This document shows positions 12,855 through 27,800 of a stretch of DNA of 64,000 nucleotides, piece by piece. Location of the stretch: the NCBI GenBank assembly GCA_905221605.1, contig CAJNDS010000656.1, forward strand, positions 32,943 to 96,942. Reading direction: 5' to 3'. The notes beneath the pieces were generated by a model. That model did not search any database. It had not been told where the DNA came from and saw only the letters and a program-made list of their open reading frames with translations. This DNA comes from Symbiodinium natans (taxonomy: Eukaryota; Sar; Dinophyceae; Suessiales; Symbiodiniaceae). Each line of letters starts with the position of its first letter. The stretch's first letter is position 1. The position numbers and the translations under genes were made by a program.

Positions 12855-13465
12855 TAAGGGGGTTGACTGTTGGTTCCTGGAATAGTTCCCCCTGGTGAGG
12901 CTAACGTACCCTCAACCCTCATGAGCCTTCGGGCCTCATTGCTGGAGGAGCTCCTTATTTATTTTTGAAAGCTGGGGCTTGGATTTGGAGAGTTTCATAC
13001 CCGGATTGCGTTACTTCTTGGAGGGCTGGGATGCTTCTTGGAGGCTTTGGAGGCTTCTTGGAGATTAGCCTTCAAAAAACCTGGAGCCTCAAGTGCCCAC
13101 CAACCCCTGACAAGCCTACCGGGCTTTAAAGAGGTGAAAATTTGAGCCGGCTGAGGAATTGCAGTACAGGGCTGAGGGTTGACTGCTGACAGGGCCTGGG
13201 GACACGGGAACATTTTAGGACGGCGTCCGCGCTCAGGCGCTGTCTTGCCTGCCCCTGCCTTCGGCGGCAGCGTGTTTTGGAACTGAACTGCACCATGGCA
13301 AGAGTCTTAAAAAAAGGGGTTGGGATTGATGAGGCTGAGTCAGTCCTTCAAGTTTTGGCTCAGGCTTTCGGGAGGTTGTTGTTCAAGGCTAGCAAAAGGA
13401 CCACAGGGCCTACAGCGAGCTTGACAGGCATTGGTCAAGTCTCTACCTTGCGCAAAAAAAATGCT

Positions 13466-13483
13466 CTGTGTGTGTGTGTGTGC
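13466..13483 (+). repeat. short (TG)n microsatellite
   Basis: A run of about 18 bases of alternating T and G. Confidence 0.85.
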
Positions 13484-16400
13484 TGAACGCCGGTGTCTCG
13501 TTGGGCCAATTTTAGTACCTCAACTTATGAACCTTCTTGCAGAGTTTCGGGGCTGGACAAAAGTTGAATGCTTAAAAGCCTAAAGCTTTCATGCCAGCTT
13601 TCGCAGACAACCTATTGCTTCGGCTTCAGAGACCAAATTATAGCGAGAGGGTCACTTTACAACGAAACGCTGCATTCTTTCAGTCCTTGTCCTCGCATAC
13701 TTAAACCCCACAATCCCCCCCAAAATGACTTGAAAAAACAAAAGAGCTGACAAGACTACACCTTAAAACCTGAAAGTGCTACTTCCCTTTTTTCAAGCCC
13801 TGAGATACCTCTAAAATTGGCTTTGTTCTCGGTTGGGGTTTTCTTTTCAATTTTGCTTAGATTGCACGCACAGGGAGAGTACCTTCGAATCAGAGGTGGC
13901 CCTGTGCCCCTGCTCAGCATCGCTGCGGCCCGGTTGGGTGCTCGCGCCTGGGAGCCTCGGTTTGGAGGGTTTCGAGGGCTTTGGGGTTTTTGGGGCAGGA
14001 CGTCAGAACGACCCTCGAAAACCTCTACCCAGATCGCCAGACGTCGACGCGCCTTGACAGAATCAGCTCAGGCTCACGACTGCCTTCCCCATCTCCGCGA
14101 CCTCGCGCTCGAGGCGGCCGGAGGCTTTGCAGTTCTTTGCAGGGCTGTCAATGACTCAGCCTCCGAATGAAAAAGATGAAGTTGCAGTATGTTCAAGTGG
14201 CTGCTGCTTGGCTGCTGCAGTGGAAAAACGGAGGCATCAACAACATGAACCGGGAGACTGGTGCCAAGGGGTTTACAGGGTCCAGAATATCGGCCAAGTA
14301 GATCGGCGAATTAGGGTTTACCATAGTCTCTCTCCATCCACTGGACAAAACCATACATGAGAGAGAACCTCAGCATCCCGAAACCACTGTGTGTACGTGA
14401 ACTTGTACGCACTCAAACTTTTCTCTAGTTCACTAATAAACTCTGTGGTGCACCACAGAGCACAAGAGCTTCTCTCAAACTCAACCACAAAGCCCAGGTC
14501 CGCGACCAAGGCTTGGAGATGGTCTTCGACCGCAGAGGCTTAGCCAACTACAGCTACTTGCCAGCGCAACGCAGGAGGGCACAGTGGAGGGCACTACTCC
14601 GACTTCTGAATGATGCTTGTGGCAGCTGCTGGCAGCTGCTGGCACCTAGGTTTCTTTGGCACGCCCCGGACGCCTTCGCCCCAGCTTACCGCTCGAGGTC
14701 CAAGATCAACCCTATGAGCCCGGAGTCGCATTTTTCTGCTTTGCCATGTGATATATTCCCATGCTAACAGTTGAAGTCGAAGTTTGCGAAGGCCCGAAGA
14801 TGCGGCGGTGCGAGTGCTGAAAGCTTCACCGAGCACCTCGCTCCAGGCACCGTTGACCCTTCTCCTCCCCGAACACCCTAGTGGGCCTAGTGGGCCTGAT
14901 CCCTTCCCTGAGGCCTCTAAATGCTGGGAAGAGCCACGACTTGAGAAGCACCATATTCCTCTCGAATTACCTGGCTTCGGATCCGAGCTTTTGGGCTTTC
15001 TGCTGCTTGAATGGACACGCCCCTGAATCGAGGAGCATTCGAGGGTCCAACGGTTTCGGAGATTCTTTGTTTCCTGTACTTCATCCAACCCTTTCACCCT
15101 GAAGCCCTAGACAGGCCCTTTACACACAAACCTCTTCAATCTCAAGCTCTAGAAGTCCTCCACACACCCTTTACCACAAGTTCTGCCCTGAACCCTTAAA
15201 CCTTCCAGCCCCATCCAAACCCGTACTGGCGGCCCCAAAAGGTGACCAGCAGAGATCCCAAGTTTCTCGATTGTGCCGGCGCCGATATCGTCATCTGCCG
15301 ACCGGATGCCTCGGGGCGGCGCCGGCGGATTGCGGAAAAAGAGTGGTAAGATGTGAGGGTCGCAGGGCACCCGGTTTTTGGACAATACTGACAAAACTGG
15401 CACTGCAACAAATGCTGATTCAGGAGCCATCATAACGTACAAACTCAACACTTCGAATATCGCGCATGGGAATGTGACCAGAGCTGCTTTGTAGGGGAGT
15501 GTCAATGAGACCTCATGCAGCAACCTGAAACCTGCAGCACCGCGGGCAGATCCAAGCACATCCTTAGGACTTCAACTTCGAGTGTGGAAGCTATTTGCCT
15601 CAAAGCTGGGGTCACCGTTTCCAAAGCGAAGCCACTCAAGCCCTCACAACCAATCGACTTCGGACGTGGGAGGGATATGAGAAGCTGATGCCCAGGTCTA
15701 GAGTGTAGAGGAACAAATCCAAGGAATCCTGCCTTCTTCCCCCCCTTCCCTTACGGAAACCCTTGACAGTGCATCCTTTTTGCAGAAAGAAAAGACGGGG
15801 GCCGAGCGAACCCTCACGTGCACGGCAGGCCCCTGGGCCTGGACTACTTGGAGACGACGTGGCATGCTCAGGCCTGGAAATAAAAAGGGCCCCCGAGCGC
15901 TTGAGAGTCAGTCTGGTTTTCTTGGGGCTTATTTGGAGAAAAGGGCTGCGCATCTTTATTTAGTATGTGCAGCCGATAAACTCAAAATCCCCAAGGAAAG
16001 TCTATCGGCTTCAGCTACTTCAACTACACTTCAAGTACATTTCCCTGACAAGGAGCTGCTTGCCCCTGGCGGCAGGTGCGGATTCGGGAAGAAAGGGGCA
16101 GCGGAAGCATGTCTGAGGGTCGAACCCTTCGCCCCGGTTTAGAAGTCTGTAAGTTTTCAATCCCTCAACCCTACTTAGACTTATCAGAAGTCTTAAGAGT
16201 CCCCGAGATCTTTTGAAGGATGCCGTGGACAGCTTGAATCCACAACGAACGAGCCATTAATAGACCTTGGCCGTTAGCCGCCTTACTAGTAGCCGCCTTA
16301 GCCTCCAAGCCCTTGAGCAGAGAGATTGTTGCCAGCATCCTAAACTAAAAAGCCAAAATCTTGGCTGCCGCTAGCTCCTTCATCCGGAGACCCCCAGCAC

Positions 16401-16802
16401 ACCCCTCAACAGGCCGAATCGTGAACGCAAGCCATCGCCAACCCTATACAGCTTGTTCCAGCGCACCCTTCAAAGCTCGAAAGCCCTGGCCCCCTTTCAA
16501 CCCTAAAGGGAATCAAGGGAGACCTTGCAGCTCCAGGCTGATACCAGGAGCACTGGTACTCAAGGCTACTCGGCGCAACACAGCCACATGGGTGGGGGGT
16601 GGGGGGTGCGGGAGGCTTTGAAATTTGGGTGCGGCTGTGAGGTATTCACATGAGGCAGGGTAGTCAATGGCAGTCCCACAACAAGTCCCCCGACTGAAGA
16701 GTCGTCACTATCTCCATTGGACGTATGTGGCGCACTAGGCACGGACACGCAAGCGAAGCAAACCTGCCTTTCCAAACCCCCCCTGCCTTCCCAAGCCGAG
16801 AA

Positions 16803-16823
16803 GGGGGGGGGGGGGGGGGGGGG
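16803..16823 (+). repeat. 21-base G homopolymer
   Basis: An uninterrupted run of 21 G. Its true length may be uncertain because homopolymers are sequencing-error prone. Confidence 0.9.
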
Positions 16824-17426
16824 CGTTCAAAAACTAAACGGCCTGTTGCAGCACTTTGCAACACCTCCCCAAAACCCTTTTCAACTCTTTCAGAGACCTA
16901 AAAACACGCTAAACCAGTGCTAAACCCATCATCGCATGAGGTCGCCGCTGTCAGCGGCCTGGAGCCGCTAGGGGCCTCGCCACAGGAGGCGCAATTGGGC
17001 TCAAGGATATTTGGGGATTAAACTCTTGAAGCAATCTAGGGAATCTAGGGGGGCCCACGGATGCGGAGGGGAGTACGGGCAATTGCTTTATGCTTGTGAG
17101 CTTTTGCCCCTACTCCTGAACCCACTTCCAGTTGCGCTCGATGCCCCATGACAAGCGGCAAAAAAACAACCCAAACATATCTGATGTTACAAAAGTGGTG
17201 AAGCCAGTTTGTTGCCACGCAAAAACGTAAGCACACGCCTGCACTCATGTGTCCAACATGTGTGTGGGATCTGTGCGAGGGATACCCAAAACCCTAAAAC
17301 CTAATACTGATAAATCGAAACCTGACACGGTTTTGGCTTGAGTCTTCGGGGAAAGCTGCTGGCCAAGCAGCAAACATCTTCAAGTGGCTCGTGCAGCGCA
17401 AGGCAGGGGCATCACTAAAGAAAGCT

Positions 17427-17518
17427 CCGCTGAGACAGTGGCCTTTCAATGCCGCTGAGACAGTGGCCTGCAAAAGCCGCTGAGACCGTGGCCTTTAAAA
17501 GCCGCTGAAACAGTGGCA
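17427..17518 (+). repeat. 25-bp tandem repeat, 3.7 copies
   Basis: Three units begin CCGCTGAGACAGTGGCCT (with one C variant), at 17427, 17452 and 17477, followed by a partial fourth at 17502. No spacers, so not a CRISPR array. Confidence 0.9.
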
Positions 17519-18147
17519 ATGATTCAATGGCCGCTTCACCCACAGTGGTTGGTGAAGTTGGGGCTTGTCCGGTCAGACTGATTGCAAGTGTTGTTCAGTT
17601 TGAGAGAGCCATGCAGTTGCACGGTGATGCCAGAGATGCGCAGCTTGGAGCTGAGCCTCAATAAAATCCGCAGTCCCAGAAAGGCATTCCTGGACGACCT
17701 GGAGCTCCTCTCAGATGTGCAGGTGTGTGGGATCACCGGATTGGGGCATGCTTATTTACTCACTGAAAACGTCACCGGAAAATCCCTGTCACGAGCCTTA
17801 GCTCGCAACGGTGTCTCATGCCCGAAGCGTGCGGAGATCAGCGGCATCCCGCAATATCCTTGCTGGCCCCTGAGACCATGAAGGATTCTCTCAGTTCGTG
17901 CCTGTTTGAGCAATGTTGGGGAAGCATCAGCGACTTGTTAGTTGCAGTAGAATGTCTTAAGTAAAATCTGCCGGGCTTACATCATTGATAGTTGGGCTTT
18001 GAGTGTTCGGGGCTCCGAGTCGGGAGACATGTGCTCCCGAAGCTGACGGGCTTTATGCTCGGAGGAGAAACTTTCGGAGTTCCCTTTAGCTGCTTTTCTT
18101 CTGTACTGGATGATCGGATCCATTGGCTGCCGGCTTTGGGCTTTGGG

Positions 18148-20400
<2,253 letters not shown>

Positions 20401-20414
20401 CCGTTTGCAAGGCC

Positions 20415-21059
20415 ATGTGGAAGCTTCTTCTCACGCTCGCATCGCTCGCCACCTTTGCAAGAGGGCTGCGCCGAGATGATCTGCATACACAGCTGGACCT
20501 TCCCATTGTCACGTTGCCCATGGGAACGCGCCTCTATTCCTGCCAACAACATGAGCTGGACCCACAGCGGGACCTGTGGACCATGATCAGCATCAAGTAT
20601 TTTGGCTACTGTACAACAGTGGAGGCGGCTGCGAAGAAGATGGCCGAGATGGGATGGCAAGGAAATCCGGAAGACATCGGCAGGTTCGATTCCAGAGCGA
20701 GCTATGCGAAGGTATGGCAGGTGGTTCGTCCCTGCAAGATGTTGCTAGGGGACGGAAGGAACAGCAGCACCTTGACACACCGTTTTGGGCCGGGTGCTAG
20801 GTTTGAGAATGTGGAAACCCTTGACACACCCAACTGGCGATCACACGTGAAGTTTGCTGACATGAGGGAGCAGCTGCTGAAATCTGATGGCTTGGTTCAG
20901 TGCGACGCAGGCATTGATGTAGCTGTGTTCCACGGAATTTCAACAGACGATCGCCATGCCTGCATTCGGCAGGTTGAGCCGGATCGCCTTCCCACTGCCA
21001 CAGAAGTGGAACAGCAGCAGCAGCTGCTTTCTGTAAAAGGCTGCGATCGTTTCACATGA
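20415..21059 (+). CDS. predicted secreted protein of unknown function, 214 aa, single exon
   Basis: This is the longest non-repetitive ORF in the window. The product begins MWKLLLTLASLATFARG, a typical signal peptide (positive n-region, hydrophobic core, small residue at the cut site), so the mature protein probably enters the secretory path. It has six scattered Cys after the signal, an N-glycosylation sequon (NSS) near residue 115, and a Gln run near the C-terminus. Composition is ordinary and there is no frameshift. The absence of introns contrasts with the USP gene downstream, which suggests either a recycled (retroposed) copy or one large exon. No family was recognised. Confidence 0.55.
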   Translation: MWKLLLTLASLATFARGLRRDDLHTQLDLPIVTLPMGTRLYSCQQHELDPQRDLWTMISIKYFGYCTTVEAAAKKMAEMGWQGNPEDIGRFDSRASYAKVWQVVRPCKMLLGDGRNSSTLTHRFGPGARFENVETLDTPNWRSHVKFADMREQLLKSDGLVQCDAGIDVAVFHGISTDDRHACIRQVEPDRLPTATEVEQQQQLLSVKGCDRFT

Positions 21060-21636
21060 CTTCCCGGCCGCGTGCAAACATAGCTGACATGAGGGCATGT
21101 GCACCACAAGGGACGAGCAAAACTTAAAAGTCCGTTTGAGCTTCGTGCTCGCTAATTGCGTGCTGGTAGGCATCACGTGCCGGTGCGGTCTCGGAGAAGG
21201 GTTCTGAGTTTAAAGCGGTCACGGTTGAATCCGTTTGAAACCCTCAAGTCCATGGCACCGGCCAGGCCAAGCAGGCCAATTCGATATCCGACGCTACGTC
21301 ACGGCCGCATGCTGAGCATGTCAGACTCCGAAGGACGCTTGAGTGCTCTCGAGTGTATGTGTTGGGTGTCTTTTTGGGGATACTAAAAAAGTTTTGCCTC
21401 ATGCAGCTATAGCCACTCCTTCTTGTTAACACTGCAACAGGGGCTTCTCCAGAGGTTCTGAACCTACTTTTTTTTTGCGTTGGTCTAGCATCCGTCGATT
21501 CCGCGCACTCAGCACAGCTACATGGCTGCCTGCGAAAAGAGATACGAAGGAATGATAGGGCCCTAAGGGTCTCAACAAGCATGTTGTTTTGCCCGACGTA
21601 CTGTAAGGACTCCTCTGAAATTTGCGCATCAAGAGG

Positions 21637-21969
21637 TCACCCTCGAAGACCGGCCTCGACATGTAGCAGAAGGCGACAGGCCTGGACTTGGTCTTTCATC
21701 TCCAAGTGGAGAACATACCCGAATTCCCACATGTAGACATATAGCCAGCGCACTGTCAGCGCAGCGCTCGTTGTATAAGAAACATCATCATCTCGCTGGT
21801 GCCCTTCTTTTGCTGGCCTGAACTTTTCAACTAGGGCTTCCACTTCTCCACAAGACTTGGAAGCACGTAGGAATGTAGGTTTCCGCGGAGGCCGAGCGGC
21901 TTCTCTTGCATGGGTTTCCCGCGTTGTCCTTACCTGGATCGCGCCCTGCAACGTCTTGACCAATATCAT
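21637..21969 (-). CDS. possible coding fragment, unknown
   Basis: A 110-codon minus-strand ORF whose middle (ASKSCGEVEALVEKFRPAKE) and C-terminal part (ALTVRWLYVYMWEFGYVLHL) look protein-like. No family was recognised and no splice structure could be confirmed. It may equally be chance. Confidence 0.22.
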   Translation of the reverse strand: MILVKTLQGAIQVRTTRETHAREAARPPRKPTFLRASKSCGEVEALVEKFRPAKEGHQRDDDVSYTTSAALTVRWLYVYMWEFGYVLHLEMKDQVQACRLLLHVEAGLRG

Positions 21970-22046
21970 GACTATTCTGTGTTATTATTCCTTAGAAAGA
22001 GGAAGATTGCTAGATACTCAAGAAAATAATCATGTGGTGCTAAAGC

Positions 22047-22206
22047 AACTGATTTGCTTGTTGTTGGGCTTGTGAAGAGGATCCCGATCGTCCTCGAGTT
22101 CGAGGAGTTTGAGCTGTTGGCCCGTGTGGCCTTTGAGACAGCATTGAGTAGCGATATGGAGGAGAATCAACGTCTTGCGGCGGTTCAGAAAAGAGACTCG
22201 CTTTGA
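22047..22206 (+). CDS. possible exon of an unidentified gene (no ATG in frame)
   Basis: The + frame is open and reads protein-like, including RIPIVLEFEEFELLARVAFE and a Glu/Gln-rich tail EENQRLAAVQKRDSL before a TGA at 22204. The EFEEFELLARVA stretch resembles the helix of EF-hand-like segments, but no complete calcium loop is visible. There is no start codon, so if real it is an internal or last exon. The opposite-strand ORF looks like a shadow. Confidence 0.35.
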
Positions 22207-22550
22207 GTACAGAAGTTTGGACGTACCAGCATTCTGTGAATCGCTGCAACATGTCATATGCAAGGCTCAGCAGGAACCATAGGACACCAACAAGACCACA
22301 ACTGCGGAACCTTTGCTTGCGAAAGAGTTCTCTCCTGAGAATCTTGTTGGCGGCTGGTTCTGTGCTTGGGCGTTGGAATCGCTAAGGTGCCTTTGAGATG
22401 GACTGCCGAGTCCCCGAACAGTTAACAGCACCCACCCATCAATGGCACCAACCCGGAAGTTGGCACATTAGCTGGTTCCGGGATGTTCCGGGAGCAGAAT
22501 TGCCATTGCATCCGGACCTGTGAGAACAACAAAAGTCTGCTCCACACGCC

Positions 22551-22567
22551 ACCAACCCCCCCCCCCC
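22551..22567 (+). repeat. C-rich homopolymer tract
   Basis: A run of about 13 C within CCAACCCCCC...TTG. Confidence 0.85.
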
Positions 22568-23473
22568 CTTGAAACCAATTCAGAGCCGGAATCGCTAAAC
22601 CAACAAAAGTTACCGAACTCAACGACGAAAGCTACAGCTATGAGCTAGGAGTTCAGCTGTATCGACTTTGAGGGTCTGTTGCAGCTTGCTTGGCCGCAGC
22701 ACCCAGCTGACACCCAACCCAACAACTCAACAACTCTTGTAAGTCAGCGCTTCAACCACCTCAAGCCGCAGGAGCTCGCAATTCCCATATGAAGCCCTGC
22801 CTGACCTGCTTGAAATGCATTGAACAAATCCTTCCTGTCCTTGTGTCATGTGCCATCTCCCATCCTTTCCGAGGGGGAACGTCGGGGCAGTTGTTTACGG
22901 AGCAACAGGTGGAGAGTAGTGACTGAGTAGTGGCTGTGGCACTTTAGCCTGCATTTTTTTTCGAGGTTCGATTGGGAAGCCCTCTGCTGTGCACGATGAG
23001 ACACAGAACAGGAGAAGCGGCAGCGTGCACACAGCTCCATCGAGACACGTATCCTACGGAGACGCTACAACTCAAATTGTGCAGACTCAGCCCAACAACG
23101 GCCGGGATATGCTCTACGGCTCTTTCTTGACTAGTCTGCGTGGAACACATTTCAAGAGTGAGCCATCTGAACTTTATTGACATTATGCTGGAGGCCTGCA
23201 TCACAGGCCTGTGTGTACTGTCAGCGTAGATTCTAGAAGGGAAACTTAATTTTAAAAAGTTCCAAAGAAAATTCCTACGTTCTTCACCACATGCGGTCGC
23301 CGCATTCTTCGCCGCAAGCTTCGCCGCGAACTTCGCCCGCGGGGAACTCCGTCGCAGAGCTTCGCCCAAGAAGCTCATCAATGCGCTATCGCTGCAAAGT
23401 TTCCATTCTCCTCAAAGAATGCTTGCTGACATGCTCATGAGTTTTAACGCGACGCGACCTCGGCCTGGACCAA

Positions 23474-23609
23474 TGGGGGGGTTGGGGGTAGGGGGGAGGG
23501 GGTGGTAGGGGCGGGGGGGGTGGGGGGGCTGCGGGGCTGGGGGGGTGGGCGGGGGTTGGGGTGGGGAGGGCGGGGGGTGTTGGGGGGGGGGGGGGGGTGT
23601 TGGGCAGTC
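23474..23609 (+). repeat. G-rich tract with many G runs
   Basis: About 135 bases with more than a dozen runs of four or more G separated by one to three bases, the composition of a multi-quadruplex region. Confidence 0.9.
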
Positions 23610-24771
23610 ATCTCAAGCAACTGTCATTGGCCATGGCATCACTCAAGACTGCACATGCTACAATTGTCAAAGCCAATTTCACGCCAACTTCATTTTGCAA
23701 CAGTTTGGCCAGAATGAGTTGCTGATGCGCTTGACTGCACCCAGACGCGTGCCTGGTGCCTCCGCTGGGAACAATGGGAGGGCCGCCATCGCAGAGCCTA
23801 TTCTCCCCGCATGTGTAGAATGCCTGCTGCGTTCTACGTCCTACTTGCATCAATTTTAGTAGGCAAACCGCTTGCTGCCAAGACCTTCGTTACTCATGTA
23901 AAGTTTTTCAAGCAGGAGATGTTCGGCATGAATTCTTCATGCACAGCTTTTCAGGAAGAAGTTGTGCGACATGAATGGGCTTGAAAGTTGCGCCTCCCGG
24001 AGAACAAAATCTAGCCCGTCCCCGCTTTCTCCTTCAAAGTTCTCGCCTCATCCGGTACAGAGCTTGATCCTAAGTTCCAGATTATCCCTGGCCTTGCTTG
24101 TAAGACCTTTCACGCCCATGTGGCCCGACACCCGCGTGTCCCATTGCGACATGCATCTTGCTCAATAGTTCAATGAGTTCAATACGACAACTGTTTAAGC
24201 AACGAGACCGGAATTGCGCACTCAAAAGTCTTGGGGGTTAAGAGTTTAGAGTCTATAGAGGCTTAACTGAAGCTAGCTTTGGAGGTTTGGGCTCTTCTCG
24301 GACTCGGCAATCGACTGCTTCAAGCATGTAGCGACTAAATGGCGGTTTGTGGCCGCTGCCGACGCCGACACTGATGCCGCTGCTCTTCTTTGCCGTGGCC
24401 TCCACTTCCACGGAGCACCCGTCGCAAGAGCCTTGCACCTGAGTTGCAGACCAGGTGCTGCAAATACTAGGTTCGCCACCCATCCTCCTCTCGCTCAACG
24501 AAAGTACCCATCACCCTGTGGGGTTCTGCGGAATATTGAGCGCGATGAAGATTGTAAAACTGACACCGTCCCGCTGAAGCCTCCTACAATAGGAGGGTCG
24601 AGGCGATGTCTGTCCACCCATTGCAATCCAGACTTCCAGATCCCCAGCTTTGGAACCTTCAGACCCACTTGTCATCTTGGCACCTGACACTCGGGGAGTT
24701 GAGCTCTTAGGAAAGCAGAGCATGCAAAAAAGCCTGATCCGATTCGACACCCCAACTATACATTCACTTAT

Positions 24772-24828
24772 TACTATATGTATATATATATATATACATA
24801 TATACATATCTATATATGTATATGTATG
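24772..24828 (+). repeat. (TA)/(ATACATAT) microsatellite
   Basis: AT-rich alternating tract with TATATATACATA units. Confidence 0.9.
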
Positions 24829-26954
24829 GCCCCGTAGACCCGAAATCACAAGCTATACCGATCTCAGAAACCCTGGATTCCCAGACCTCGAGCCCTGAAG
24901 CAACGGGAAGGTGCCAGTCTTGCACTGCATCCCGGGTCTGGCGGCTGGGTATCGGCACGATGCTGCAGCTACCCGCAGGAGGGGGTTTTGAGTGTATGAG
25001 AAGCCCGCCAAGGTTTCGTGACTTCAGGGGATGGGCTCCTGGTCTAAGGGGCAGCCTATGAATAAGCCATAAGCTTGTCCATTCAGGGGTAGGGATTCAT
25101 ACTTACACCTAAACTGCCATCTCTTTTCAGCATAATACGTGCTTTCAATAATACAGAGCAACCATGAAATGAATCACCTACAACAGACAACAAAACCTGG
25201 ACCTCATAGCCCAAGATGCAAGCTCAACGTCGGCAGACCTGGAGCTCACAAGAGCGATAGCCAACTCAGCGCTTATAGAGTCCGGGTTACTTCTGTGACG
25301 TCTGTGTGTTCCGGCAAGCTCCGATGTCCAGATCAGGGTGTCTCAGTACGCCTTATGAACATCCTTTTCTGTGAACTCGGGCTGCTTCGCCAAGGTCAAA
25401 GACACCTTTAGTCTTGAAAGTGCGAACAAAGAAAGTAATCGGTCACTGCATCTTACTGGTGCGGATTCATCTCCTCCAGAATGCAGAACAGCTAGACATG
25501 TGCAGGAGATTCTGCTGCAGCTGTCCCGAGGTGCTGAGATCCACGAGGTTGAGGCTTTGAGAGGGTGGTGCAGATTTAAGCTGCGATGCTTGTCGGAGGT
25601 TGGATGGCATGCTTCAACAAAGGTTGTAATTATCTGGGTTGAATGAGTACAGATTGTGGCTCGAATGCAGGATCCTCCGAATCCGGTACCCCCTGCCCAC
25701 ATGTTGTGGAAGTGACATCCTAGCATGCAGGCGTTTTCAAAGCCATGGCTTCAGTTGGCGTTGAACAAAGGTTGCTGTGGACGCGAGCAGGCAGTAAGCC
25801 GTCGACCGTAAATGTCCAGCCCCAACTTGGGGCCATTCACAACTAATTAACCCAATCGCACCTCCGAACCGGAACTGAAGACCTGAGGCTCAGAAACCTC
25901 GAAGGACATGTGACATCATATGATCCAACCGCATCATTGGGGTTGGGTCCACAGAGTGGAGTGAGAGCAGGTTGCCGCCCCTCCCTCACTGTCACCACGA
26001 GCTGTGGACGTGTTCCTCAGCACCGGCAACCGCGAGGCCGGCGAAGGATTTTTACGCGGTTGCTGCATGTTTATGCGTTTTCGATTCGAGCTGCTCGAGT
26101 TGTACACTTTGAGAAAGGTTCTTGAATCCGTCACTGCTCCACTCGTTCTAGTAACAGGCGAACCCTGACTCCTACGCATGGATCATGAGACGGATGGCTT
26201 TGTGAGGAAAGGGGGGCAAGGGGCTGCACATCAAGCCCACCCCTGCTATAGGGTACCAAACGAAAACGTTTGGGGATGCAACCCTTCCGGCCTTCATATG
26301 GACATATATGGACCACTAGATCTTGTGGCCGGTAAAAACTCGGAGTCACTGAAGCCCAAGGCAAGACCCGGAACCCCAAAGCCCTGAGGCCCGAACCCTG
26401 AGATGACGAATCCCTGGACTCGGAAACTCTTACCCATAGCCCAACCCAGCAGTAAAGTGATCCGAGTAGGAAAACCCTTCTGCGGATCGTGCGTAAGTCT
26501 CCCTGTGGTTACCGTGGAACCGCCGATCCAGAGAGTTTTGGGGCTCCCTTGTCGAAAGCTAAATATACGGTTTCTGTTGTTTAATTGGGGTGTCGGTTGT
26601 TGAGGTTGTTTCTTGGCTACAGACCTGTGTCACCTCTCTGACCCTCAGTTCTCTCAACTCTACACAGTCTACACGGAGTCTACACGTTAACGAGACAAGG
26701 GGCGCCCCTAAACCGAAATAACCCGCAAGCAGCCCGACATTCACCTGTCAGTTACCCGTAAGTAACATTAAGTAGCCGCCTGGCCCTCCCAACTCTCTGA
26801 AGCCCTTTGGTGTCAGAGGACCGGTTGGCCGGCAATCCCCATTTTCAGCACATTTGCTCCTTGGAACTGCCAGGCGCGACAGGGGCTGCATATGCGCATG
26901 CGTCTGAACCGAGTGACCAGGTAGCAAAAGTCGTCGCCGTCGAATGTAGCGATC

Positions 26955-27062
26955 GCACTAGTAGTCGTGGTAAGTGATACTGGTAGTTGCAGTAACACTA
27001 GTACGACAAGCAGCTGTAGGGGTAGTAGGGCTAGTAGTACAGGAGTTAGTAGCAATAGGAGC
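26955..27062 (+). repeat. degenerate (GTA)n triplet tract
   Basis: Roughly 100 bases rich in TAGTAG, GTAGTG and AGTAGT words. The minus strand reads as a Leu/Val-rich hydrophobic peptide, which I take as a by-product of the repeat. Confidence 0.7.
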
Positions 27063-27800
27063 TGAAACACTCCCTTAAGCTCACCGTGAGAAGTGGAAGC
27101 TGCCTGCAGGGCCCAAAGTTATTTTCCACAAGGCGCTCCTTCCAAGACGTCACGACACTTGCACAAGGCGCAGCCTGAGCAACCTGTCCAGGGAAAATCT
27201 CAGTAGCCATATCAGGCGATGTTTAGTTCAAGGTTGGCTTGACAAAGTAAGGGGAGGGACGGAAGGGAGACATTTGTTGGGAAAGGTTTCGGATTGGAAG
27301 TTTTCGATGGCATCAGCTTTGGTCCCTGACAAAGTGAGATGGTCAACATGTTTGCAACGGGCAGAGACCTGCCGCCCAGCCCCGCTGGCGCTTCTGAAAC
27401 CGCTGTTCATCTCGAGCTTCGCAGATCTTCACAGCATGTCGCAGCATTTGCCTGCATGCCGCAGCACATGACTCACGTGCCTTGCCGCCCTACCGATGCT
27501 AAGGCGTGAAGGTTGAGGTTAGCCGGTTAGCCAATATCTTGTCAGAATTCTTCAGATTTGAACTCTAGGCGGGTTGAAGGATGTTGAAGGTGCCACAGCT
27601 GTAGGGGCTGCATGGGTAATGTTGTCTTCCAAGTTTCAGGTTGTATTGTAGTGGCAAAGTCGCACGCGGGGGTACTTGTAAAGGGTGTACAGATATGTGG
27701 AATGCTTGAAACCCTCACGGGGCTGCAGGCCAGGCACAAGTTCTTCGGCCTTTGCACTGGGCAGGCGTGGGCTCCAAGTCGCATCAAGTCGCCAGGCCAA

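Larger units (their letters stand above)
13000..17400. other. unassigned DNA
   Basis: No supported gene. ORFs of 100-170 codons (for example minus strand 14594-15097) have composition like the surrounding DNA and no recognisable domain. Confidence 0.45.

Noticed and set aside
14594-15097. 167-codon minus-strand ORF
   Set aside because: Composition like the surrounding DNA, no motif, no splice context.
17427-17518. CRISPR-like repeat
   Set aside because: Units are contiguous without spacers and the DNA is eukaryotic.
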